Assembly: GCA_947258805.1 (NCBI GenBank)
Contig: CAMYJV010000145.1
Span: 1 to 6,233, forward strand
DNA length: 6,233 nt
Reading direction: 5' to 3'
From: an uncultured Gammaproteobacteria bacterium
Lineage (GTDB): Bacteria; Pseudomonadota; Gammaproteobacteria; GCA-2729495
Part shown: positions 1 to 5,274 of the stretch, piece after piece
How the letters are laid out: every line of letters starts with the position of its first letter
Position numbering within the stretch: the first letter of the stretch is position 1
The notes under the pieces: model-generated
Seen by the model: only the letters and a program-made list of their open reading frames with translations
What the model was told of the DNA's origin: nothing
Databases searched by the model: none
Made by a program: the position numbers and the translations under genes

Positions 1-852
1 GCCCACGATGCTGCGATCCAGCAAGCGCAGCAAGTCCCGCTGTTCGTTAAAGGCCTGGAACAGCTGCTTCAGCGTCTCGACATCGGACAGCTCGTGGCAG
101 TCCATCAGCTTGGTCTCGCCGGAAACTACGAACCCGGACTGCTCAAGTTCGATGTCCAGGGCTTTCTGCGCGATCGTGACCGCATCGATCAGCAGATTGT
201 TAATGGTCTCGCGCATGCCATGGAGCTGCTGCACCATGTCTGTGCGGATGTCCCGCAGTTCCCGCTCCTGGTAATGCTCGTTCAGGAAATTGGCCGCGCG
301 CTGCAGCTCGTCGGCGGAATAATCTCGTTCCATTTGCAGAATGCGGTTCTGCACTTCCTTGTCGTTGACCACCAGGATTGCCAGAACCCGGCAATCGGAC
401 AGCGGGAGAAATTCGATCTGCCGCAGTTTCATCTGGCTTTGTCGCGGCAGCGTAACCACCGAAGCCAGGCTCGTGATGGCCGACAACGCGCCCGAGGCCC
501 GCGTGGCCAAAGACTGGGAATCAGCCGTCGTTTCCTCGTCTAGCTGCGCCTGGAGCTGCTGCAGTTCGCGGCTCCGCAGGGGCTGCAGCTTGACGAGCGT
601 ATCGACAAAGAATCGATATCCCTTGGCCGTCGGCACGCGACCTGCCGAGGTGTGCGGCGCAGATACGACACCAAGTTCTTCCAGGTCCGCCATCACGTTA
701 CGAATGCTGGCCGGACTCAGGGACAGGCCGGAATGGCGAGCCAGCGTCCGCGAACCTACCGGCTGGCCCTCGCGGATGTAGTGCTCGACCAGCGCCCGCA
801 GGATCTGCCTCGCGCGGTCTGTTGGTTCCGGGGTTTCGTGGTCGGGTTGCAT
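1..852 (-). CDS. hrcA: Heat-inducible transcription repressor HrcA (C-terminus beyond window)
   Basis: HrcA represses chaperone genes (groE and/or grpE-dnaK-dnaJ) by binding CIRCE operators, with GroEL modulating its activity. The minus strand is open from an ATG at 852-850 to the window edge, giving 284 codons with no stop. The usual length is about 340-350 residues, so roughly 60 are missing. The N-terminal winged-helix region is canonical: residues about 13-63 include REGQPVGSRTLA (27-38) and SPASIRNVMADLEELG (46-61), followed by the family signature HTSAGRVPTAKGYRFFVD (67-84). The rest is the GAF-like dimerisation region, ending at LLDRSIVG. This ATG puts the helix-turn-helix at the normal distance from the N-terminus; no strong Shine-Dalgarno precedes it. 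The gene is divergent from nadK. In many bacteria grpE-dnaK-dnaJ lie next to hrcA, so they may lie beyond the left edge, but that is inference. No frameshift is seen. Confidence 0.96.
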   Translation of the reverse strand, partial: MQPDHETPEPTDRARQILRALVEHYIREGQPVGSRTLARHSGLSLSPASIRNVMADLEELGVVSAPHTSAGRVPTAKGYRFFVDTLVKLQPLRSRELQQLQAQLDEETTADSQSLATRASGALSAITSLASVVTLPRQSQMKLRQIEFLPLSDCRVLAILVVNDKEVQNRILQMERDYSADELQRAANFLNEHYQERELRDIRTDMVQQLHGMRETINNLLIDAVTIAQKALDIELEQSGFVVSGETKLMDCHELSDVETLKQLFQAFNEQRDLLRLLDRSIVG

Positions 853-896
853 GTCAAAATCGCCAGCGGAGATCCAGCCAGATGATGCCTGATTGC

Positions 897-926
897 AAGC
901 TAGCAACGGCGCCGAAAATCTGTCAA
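897..926 (-). promoter_or_regulatory. Putative sigma-70 promoter of hrcA
   Basis: On the minus strand a perfect -35 hexamer TTGACA (926-921) is followed after 18 bases by TAGCTT (902-897), a 3/6 match to the -10 consensus. The predicted start near 890 would leave a leader of about 38 bases before the hrcA ATG. I saw no CIRCE inverted repeat (TTAGCACTC-N9-GAGTGCTAA) and no sigma-32 type -10 (CCCCAT) between 853 and 1035, so neither autoregulation by HrcA nor heat-shock sigma control is visible here. The call rests on motif match and position only. Confidence 0.45.
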
Positions 927-951
927 GGAGAACTCCCGTCGCCCGGCCCCC

Positions 952-979
952 TTGCCGCGCTGCAGACGGCAGGGCTAAT
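952..979 (+). promoter_or_regulatory. Possible promoter of nadK-recN
   Basis: TTGCCG (952-957) and GCTAAT (974-979) are separated by 16 bases and match the sigma-70 -35 and -10 consensus at about 4/6 each. A start near 986 would give a leader of about 50 bases to the nadK ATG at 1036. Apart from this and the opposing hrcA promoter, the 183-base gap between hrcA and nadK shows no repeat, operator or terminator I can recognise. Weak matches like this are common by chance. Confidence 0.25.
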
Positions 980-1035
980 GTTGGCCGGCGGGGCGCAGAA
1001 TGCGGGCCACCGACCCAACAGGACATAAGCTGCTC

Positions 1036-1932
1036 ATGGCCAATCCATTCGACAACATTGCGCTGACCGGCAACTGGCGCGACCCGAAAGCGGGCGAATC
1101 CATCGCGGCCCTGTCGGGGCACCTGCTCGAGCGCGGCTGCGCGGTGGCCGTGGGCGGCGCCTATCGCGGGCCCGACTTGCCGGATCGCGTGCGTCGCGCC
1201 GACGACGACTCATTGATGGACGGCGCCGATCTCATCATTGCCGTGGGCGGTGATGGCACGATGTTGTATGCCGCGCGCTTCGCCGTATCGGCGGCCGTGC
1301 CGCTGCTGGGCATCAACCGCGGCCGACTGGGGTTCCTGGCCGATATCAGCCCCGCCGACATGCTGGCCGCCGTCGACCGCGTGCTGGCAGGCGAGTGCGA
1401 ACGCGAGCGGCGCCGCCTGTTGCGCGCGCAAATCGTCTCCGAGCGGGGCGCGGCGGCGGGCGAGGCGTTGAACGACGTGGTTGTAAAGCGCCTGGACTCC
1501 GGCCGCATGTTCGAGTTCGAAACCCTGGTGGACGACGTTTACGTGAATACGCACAGCGGTGATGGCTTGATCGTTGCCACACCCACCGGTTCGACTGCTT
1601 ACGCGCTGAGCTGCGGCGGCCCGATCCTGACGCCCCAGCTGGACGCGCTGGTGCTGGCCCCGATTTGTCCGCATACCCTGAGCGACCGGCCCATCGTGAT
1701 TCCGGGCAACAGCAGGGCGGAGATTCGCCTCCGCGAGCAGGATGAAGACGCGGCCGCCGTGTGCTGCGATGGTGACGTCATCGGTCAGATCGGTGCGGGC
1801 GATCGCCTCCTGGTCACCGCCAGCAAGCAAACCCTGGAGCTGATCCATCCGCCCGGTTACGACTTCTACGAGATTCTGCGCGGCAAACTCCACTGGGGGC
1901 GCAGCAACCGGCAATCGCAGCGGCCGGGCTGA
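1036..1932 (+). CDS. nadK: NAD kinase (NAD+ to NADP+)
   Basis: NadK is a cytosolic kinase that phosphorylates NAD+ at the 2'-hydroxyl to make NADP+. The 298-residue product is close to the E. coli enzyme (292). Diagnostic motifs are in order: GGDGTML at 71-77 with the catalytic/nucleotide-binding Asp73, LGFLAD at 98-103, the NE/D motif as LND at 145-147, and the glycine/threonine-rich GDGLIVATPTGSTAY at 175-189. SDRPIVIP follows in the C-terminal beta-rich domain. I chose the ATG at 1036 because FDNIALTGNWRDP then aligns with the usual N-terminus; AGGA at 1020-1023 is a possible but distant Shine-Dalgarno. An in-frame ATG at 1000 would add 12 residues with no family counterpart. recN starts six bases after the stop, so the two are probably co-transcribed. 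SCGGP replaces the commoner SAGGP at 192-196, a mild variation. Confidence 0.97.
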   Translation: MANPFDNIALTGNWRDPKAGESIAALSGHLLERGCAVAVGGAYRGPDLPDRVRRADDDSLMDGADLIIAVGGDGTMLYAARFAVSAAVPLLGINRGRLGFLADISPADMLAAVDRVLAGECERERRRLLRAQIVSERGAAAGEALNDVVVKRLDSGRMFEFETLVDDVYVNTHSGDGLIVATPTGSTAYALSCGGPILTPQLDALVLAPICPHTLSDRPIVIPGNSRAEIRLREQDEDAAAVCCDGDVIGQIGAGDRLLVTASKQTLELIHPPGYDFYEILRGKLHWGRSNRQSQRPG

Positions 1933-1938
1933 GCGTCG

Positions 1939-3651
1939 GTGCTAAGCAGCCTGCACATCCGCAACCTGGCCGTGGTGGCCACGGCCGACCTGGAATTTGC
2001 TGACGGGCTCAGCGTGATGACCGGTGAGACGGGCGCGGGAAAATCTATCCTGGTCGACGCGCTGGCCCTGGCACTCGGTGCCCGCGGCGAAGCGCGGCTG
2101 GTCCGCAGTGATGCGCCGCGCGCCGAAATTTCAGCGGTGTTCGATGCTGCCACGCTGCCAGAAAGCGCGCGGGCCTGGCTGGCAGAGCAGTCCCTCGAAC
2201 AGGATGAAGATTGCGTGGTGCGCCGGGTAGTGACTGCAGAAGGCCGTTCCCGCGGCTTCATTAATGATCAACCGGTGAGCATGCAATCATTGCGGGACTT
2301 GGGTGAGCGCCTGCTGGATCTGTGCGGCCAGCAGGCCCATCTCCTGCTGCGCCACGCAGGCGCCCAGCGTGAGCTGCTCGACCAGTTCGGCGGCCACACC
2401 CACCTTGTCGAAGGCATGCAGCTTGCGCATGCCGAGTGGCGGCGCGCGCACGATGAACTGGATGCGCACGATGTCGCCAGCCGCGACCGCGAACAGCGCG
2501 CCGAACTGCTGCAGTTCCAGGTGCAGGAACTGGCCGGCCTGGACCTGCGACCGGGTGAGTACGCCGAGCTGGAGCAGCTCCAACGGGTCCTGGGTGCCGG
2601 CCAGCGCCTGGAAACTGGGCTACAGGACGCGTTGACGGCTCTATACGAAGCTGAAGAAGGCTCCGCGCAGCAGATCCTCGGACGGGCTGCGCAAAACCTC
2701 CATGAGCTGGCGAATACGGATCCGGATATCGGTCCGGCCGCGCGCCTGGCGGAAGAAGCCGGCGTGCTGGTCAGCGAAGCGGCCACGGCCATTCGTGAAC
2801 GCCTGGCCGGCTTGAACCACGACCCGGAACGCGAAGCAGAAGTCAGTCAGCGACTGTCTGATGCCCGCGCCCTGGCACGCAAGCACCGGGTCGAGCCCGA
2901 CGCGCTGCCGGCGCTCCACGCACAACTCGCAACCGAATTCGACTCTATTACGCACAGCGAGACGCGGCGGGCAGAACTAGCCGGTGTCCTGGCGATTCGC
3001 GAGTCGGCATTGCAGGACGCCGCCACCGGCCTCAGCGCGGCCAGGCATGCGGCTGCAGCGGGGCTAGGCAAGCAGGTCACCGAACAGATGCAGGCATTGG
3101 GCATGCCCGGTGGCCGATTCGAGGTGGAACTACGGCCGCGGGACAACGGAGAAATCGGCGCCCATGGCGCCGAGACCGTGGCATTCATCGTTGCGGCCAA
3201 TCCGGGCCAGGCGGGCGGCCCGCTCGCCCGGGTTGCGTCTGGCGGAGAACTGTCGCGCATCAGCCTGGCCCTGCAGGTTGCGGCTCGCAAGAAAAAGGGC
3301 CTCGCCCCCACCCTGATATTCGACGAGGTAGACACCGGCGTCGGCGGCCGCGTGGCCGAAATGGTGGGGCAGCAGCTGCGCGCGCTGGCTGGCCGTGGGC
3401 AGGTGCTGTGCGTGACCCACCTGCCGCAGGTGGCCAGCCAGGCAGACAATCACTTCCGGGTCAGCAAGCACACGGACAGCGGCCAGACAAGCACCGCGGT
3501 GGTGGCCCTCGATACCGGCGAACGAGTTGAGGAGCTGGCGCGCATGCTGGGCGGCCTTAAAATCACCCAGCGCACTCGGGACCATGCGCGGGAAATGCTC
3601 GCGGCTGCAGAAACACGCGACGAGCCGCAGCTTGCGCAGCAAGACAGCTAA
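1939..3651 (+). CDS. recN: DNA repair protein RecN (SMC-like ATPase)
   Basis: RecN is a cytosolic SMC-family ATPase that acts early in double-strand-break repair with RecA, and is thought to tether DNA. The product is 570 residues, against 553 in E. coli. The N-terminal half-ATPase has Walker A GETGAGKS at 29-36. A long charged helical region, about 150-390, is the likely coiled coil. The C-terminal half carries the ABC signature SGGELSR at 434-440, Walker B LIFDEVDTG at 459-467 (Asp462, Glu463), and VTHLPQVA with the switch His494. All key residues are present. The start is GTG; translation from it gives MLSSLHIRNLAVV, which aligns with the E. coli N-terminus MLAQLTISNFAIV. No clear Shine-Dalgarno precedes it, so translational coupling with nadK is likely. 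recN is SOS-induced in many bacteria, but I saw no CTGT-N8-ACAG LexA box just upstream. The stop overlaps that of convergent fur by four bases. Confidence 0.97.
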   Translation: MLSSLHIRNLAVVATADLEFADGLSVMTGETGAGKSILVDALALALGARGEARLVRSDAPRAEISAVFDAATLPESARAWLAEQSLEQDEDCVVRRVVTAEGRSRGFINDQPVSMQSLRDLGERLLDLCGQQAHLLLRHAGAQRELLDQFGGHTHLVEGMQLAHAEWRRAHDELDAHDVASRDREQRAELLQFQVQELAGLDLRPGEYAELEQLQRVLGAGQRLETGLQDALTALYEAEEGSAQQILGRAAQNLHELANTDPDIGPAARLAEEAGVLVSEAATAIRERLAGLNHDPEREAEVSQRLSDARALARKHRVEPDALPALHAQLATEFDSITHSETRRAELAGVLAIRESALQDAATGLSAARHAAAAGLGKQVTEQMQALGMPGGRFEVELRPRDNGEIGAHGAETVAFIVAANPGQAGGPLARVASGGELSRISLALQVAARKKKGLAPTLIFDEVDTGVGGRVAEMVGQQLRALAGRGQVLCVTHLPQVASQADNHFRVSKHTDSGQTSTAVVALDTGERVEELARMLGGLKITQRTRDHAREMLAAAETRDEPQLAQQDS

Positions 3652-4064
3652 TCTGGGCTTTCGCGGCGCTTGGGCCGCACGTACAGCGTCAGGTTGTGCT
3701 CGACGAGTTCAAAACCGTGGTCGGCCGCAATTTCGCGCTGCAGGCGCTCGATGTCGTCGTTCATGAACTCCACCACCCTGCCCGTCTCGACGCAGACCAT
3801 GTGGTCGTGGTGCCGGCCCGTCTCCAGCTCGAAGACGGAGTGGTCGCCCTCGAAATTGTGGCGCACCACGAGCCCTGCCGCCTCGAACTGGGTCAGCACG
3901 CGATATACCGTCGCCAGGCTGATGTCCTCGCCACCCTCCGTGAGCAGGCGATAAATGTCGTCCGCACCCAGATGCTGATCAGGGTGCGTCTCCAGTACGC
4001 GCAGAATGCCCAGCCGCGGGGCGGTCTTGCGCAGGCCCGCTTTCTTCAGATCGGGTGGCGGCAC
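3648..4064 (-). CDS. fur: Ferric uptake regulator Fur, Pseudomonas-type
   Basis: Fur is the Fe(II)-responsive dimeric repressor of iron-uptake genes. The 138-residue product starts LKKAGLRKTAPRLGILRVLE (6-25), and the recognition-helix region ISLATVYRVLTQFEAAGLV (48-66) is typical. RHNFEGDHSVFELE (68-81) and HHDHMVCVETGRVVEF (85-100) lead into the dimerisation domain. By alignment from memory with P. aeruginosa Fur, both metal sites are kept: His85, Asp87, Glu106, His123 and His31, Glu79, His88, Glu99. Only one cysteine (Cys91) exists; the second position of the E. coli CxxC is Thr94, and the Cys/His-rich C-terminal tail is absent, as in Pseudomonas. The start is GTG, fixed by a strong Shine-Dalgarno five bases upstream; a nearby ATG (4068-4066) is in the wrong frame. 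The TAG stop overlaps the recN TAA. No good Fur box was found upstream. Confidence 0.97.
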   Translation of the reverse strand: MPPPDLKKAGLRKTAPRLGILRVLETHPDQHLGADDIYRLLTEGGEDISLATVYRVLTQFEAAGLVVRHNFEGDHSVFELETGRHHDHMVCVETGRVVEFMNDDIERLQREIAADHGFELVEHNLTLYVRPKRRESPD

Positions 4065-4067
4065 GCA

Positions 4068-4075
4068 TCCCTTCC
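4068..4075 (-). promoter_or_regulatory. Strong Shine-Dalgarno for fur
   Basis: The minus strand reads GGAAGGGA from 4075 to 4068. GGAAGG ends five bases before the GTG at 4064-4062. This is the best ribosome binding site in the window and decides in favour of the GTG start over the out-of-frame ATG at 4068-4066. Confidence 0.75.
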
Positions 4076-4090
4076 GTGTTCCCCATCGGG

Positions 4091-4096
4091 TATCAT
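4091..4096 (+). promoter_or_regulatory. Possible -10 element of bamE promoter
   Basis: TATCAT matches the -10 consensus at 5/6. No acceptable -35 lies 16-18 bases upstream (TCCCTT at 17 bases), so an activator or another sigma factor would be needed if it is real. A start near 4103 would make translation from the ATG at 4109 nearly leaderless, and would give about 45 bases of leader if the GTG at 4148 is used. It lies inside the predicted leader of divergent fur, so the two transcription units would overlap here. Confidence 0.25.
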
Positions 4097-4105
4097 CTCG
4101 CGCCG

Positions 4106-4134
4106 ATTATGGGCCACCCGTCGCCACCTCACCA
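4106..4134 (-). promoter_or_regulatory. Putative fur promoter
   Basis: On the minus strand CATAAT (4111-4106) matches the -10 consensus at 5/6, and 17 bases upstream lies TGGTGA (4134-4129), a 3/6 match to the -35. A start near 4099 leaves a leader of about 35 bases to the fur GTG. The -10 element overlaps the ATG at 4109 that is one candidate start of bamE on the other strand. The -10 match is good and the -35 weak. Confidence 0.4.
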
Positions 4135-4480
4135 GATCGCAAAACCGGTGCTTACACTGAGCAGCAAAGGAATTCTGAGCGTCGCGCTCATCGGCGTCTG
4201 CCTGCTGGCAGGCTGTGTCTATCGTGTCGATGTGCAGCAGGGCAACCTGCTGGAGTACACAGACATCCAGGCCGTGAAGCCCGGCATGACGCGCAGCCAG
4301 GTCCGTTTTCTACTGGGCACGCCGGTGGTGGAAACTCCTTTTGATAAGTCCCGCTGGGACTACGTCTACTATTTCAGGAAAGGCCGCGGCAACAGGGCCG
4401 ATCGACGTTGGCTGATCGTGCTGTTCAGCGATGAACGCGTCACCGAGATTCGCCGCGACGTGCAGGTGGAGCCCAGCTGA
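4109..4480 (+). CDS. bamE: Outer membrane assembly lipoprotein BamE (OmlA/SmpA)
   Basis: BamE is a small periplasm-facing lipoprotein of the BAM complex that inserts beta-barrel proteins into the outer membrane. The reading shows a hydrophobic signal peptide ending in lipobox LLAGC, then YRVDVQQGN, VKPGMTRSQVRFLLGTP and FDKSRWDYVYYF, all typical of the SmpA/OmlA domain and close to P. aeruginosa OmlA. The start is uncertain. ATG 4109 gives 123 residues with the lipidated cysteine at 36, which is long for a lipoprotein signal. GTG 4148 gives 110 residues with the cysteine at 23, closer to E. coli BamE (113), and I consider it at least as likely biologically. Neither has a clear Shine-Dalgarno. 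A still earlier in-frame ATG at 4055 lies inside fur and is unlikely. The gene is divergent from fur, as in Pseudomonas, and its TGA abuts the rnfH stop with no gap. Confidence 0.93.
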   Translation: MGHPSPPHQIAKPVLTLSSKGILSVALIGVCLLAGCVYRVDVQQGNLLEYTDIQAVKPGMTRSQVRFLLGTPVVETPFDKSRWDYVYYFRKGRGNRADRRWLIVLFSDERVTEIRRDVQVEPS

Positions 4481-4846
4481 TCAGCCCTCCGCCGGCCCAT
4501 TCCGACTGCCCATAGTCCGGCCGCGCGCCGCCAGTTCCCGCCGGGCATCCCGCGGGTCGAGCTGCAAGGGCCGGAGCACCTCCACGCGGTCGCCCGCGGC
4601 CAGGCAATGATTGCCATCCACAACGCTACCGTAAACAGCCAGCGGTGCCGTGGCCAGGTCGAGTTCCGGGAACCGCGCGTCCAGCTGCGCCTTGCGCACC
4701 GCCTGCCGGGCCGTCGTGCCACACGGCACCTTGAACGCCACGAGCTCCTGGCGACCCGGCAATGCACAGACCACCTCGACCGCAAGGGCCTCGTCGTCCC
4801 CTGCAGGCGCGACAGGAGACGAGGGGTTGTCGCCCGGCTCAGCCAT
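4481..4846 (-). CDS. rnfH: RnfH family ubiquitin-like protein (RatB)
   Basis: This is a small cytosolic beta-grasp protein of the RnfH (UPF0125) family, formerly RatB. Its molecular role is not settled; the name comes from proximity to rnf genes in some genomes. The 121-residue product matches the family through AVEVVCALPGRQ (22-33) and GDRVEVLRPLQLDPRDARRE (85-104). E. coli RnfH is 96 residues; here about 18 extra Pro/Asp/Ser-rich residues precede the domain and a basic/Gly tail follows it. The ATG at 4846 overlaps the end of ratA by eight bases, indicating translational coupling; only a weak GTGG precedes it. An upstream in-frame extension to 4912 would lie inside ratA and has no family support. 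No rnf electron-transport genes are in the window. Confidence 0.92.
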   Translation of the reverse strand: MAEPGDNPSSPVAPAGDDEALAVEVVCALPGRQELVAFKVPCGTTARQAVRKAQLDARFPELDLATAPLAVYGSVVDGNHCLAAGDRVEVLRPLQLDPRDARRELAARGRTMGSRNGPAEG

Positions 4847-5270
4847 ACACCACAGCGGCACGCGCAACGAAAGCATCAACGAGCCGGTTACAGGTCTGTT
4901 CAAAGGCCGCACCCAGCACCAGGTCCTTCACGGGATTGGAGAAAGCAAAGCGCATCCGCAGGTCGACCTGGCAATCCGCAGCGCCGAGGGGCTTGAAGCG
5001 CCAGTCGCCGTGCAACTCGCTGAACGGGCCTTCCACCAGTTCCAGGGTCATGGCCTCGGGCGGGTCCAGGCGGTTGCGGGTTGTGAGCCCGCCGGTCAAC
5101 GGCCCCATGGCCATTTCCAGCTGCCCGGTCAACTCATTGTCATCGCGCGCCAGCAACCGCGCGTCGGCACACCACGGCACGAACTCTGGGTAGCGCTCGA
5201 CGTCGGCGACCAGCGCGAACATCTGCGCCGGCGTATAGGGCACGACCACAGTGCGATGCAGTTCCCGCAC
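4839..5270 (-). CDS. ratA: RatA family START-domain protein (coenzyme Q-binding/cyclase-like)
   Basis: This is a single-domain polyketide cyclase/START-like (SRPBCC) protein of the RatA/YfjG family, about 143 residues, close to the E. coli protein. E. coli RatA was reported as a toxin that blocks 70S ribosome association; homologues (Coq10 family) bind ubiquinone in respiration. Which role applies here is unknown. Family motifs are RTVVVPYTPAQMFALVADVE (6-25), YPEFVPWC (27-34), TTRN, LVEGPF followed by W.F.PL, and a C-terminal amphipathic helix ending RAAVVYG. The start is taken as GTG 5270 because it aligns exactly with the E. coli N-terminus. A TTG at 5291 would add seven residues and overlap the transporter. 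A GAGG (5276-5273) overlapping the transporter's TGA is a close-set Shine-Dalgarno. It lies four bases after the transporter and overlaps rnfH by eight. Confidence 0.93.
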   Translation of the reverse strand: MRELHRTVVVPYTPAQMFALVADVERYPEFVPWCADARLLARDDNELTGQLEMAMGPLTGGLTTRNRLDPPEAMTLELVEGPFSELHGDWRFKPLGAADCQVDLRMRFAFSNPVKDLVLGAAFEQTCNRLVDAFVARAAVVYG

Positions 5271-5274
5271 CGCC

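Noticed and set aside
94..781. Plus-strand open frames across the first 800 bases
   Set aside because: They are shadows of hrcA, which is read continuously on the minus strand with conserved HrcA motifs and simply lacks a stop because the window cuts it.
1210..1914. 234-codon open frame antisense to nadK
   Set aside because: It is a shadow of nadK in GC-rich DNA; the opposite strand encodes the full set of NAD kinase motifs, and the antisense product has no recognisable domain.
2268..3642. Several long antisense open frames within recN (2268-2792, 2847-3449, 3130-3642)
   Set aside because: They have Ser/Arg/Cys-rich low-complexity products with no family resemblance, and recN is continuous and intact on the other strand.
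3640..3670. Rho-independent terminator between recN and fur
   Set aside because: No stem followed by a T-run is seen on either strand; the genes overlap at their stops.
4085..4112. Possible Fur box in the fur/bamE spacer
   Set aside because: Only a couple of GAT-like trimers occur (GATGAT...CGAT on the minus strand); the match to the 19-base consensus is too poor to call.
4839..5270. ratA-rnfH as a toxin-antitoxin module
   Set aside because: The RatA/RatB naming suggests this, but the pair is a conserved housekeeping neighbour set, RnfH is not an established antitoxin, and nothing here shows a toxin-antitoxin arrangement with autoregulation.
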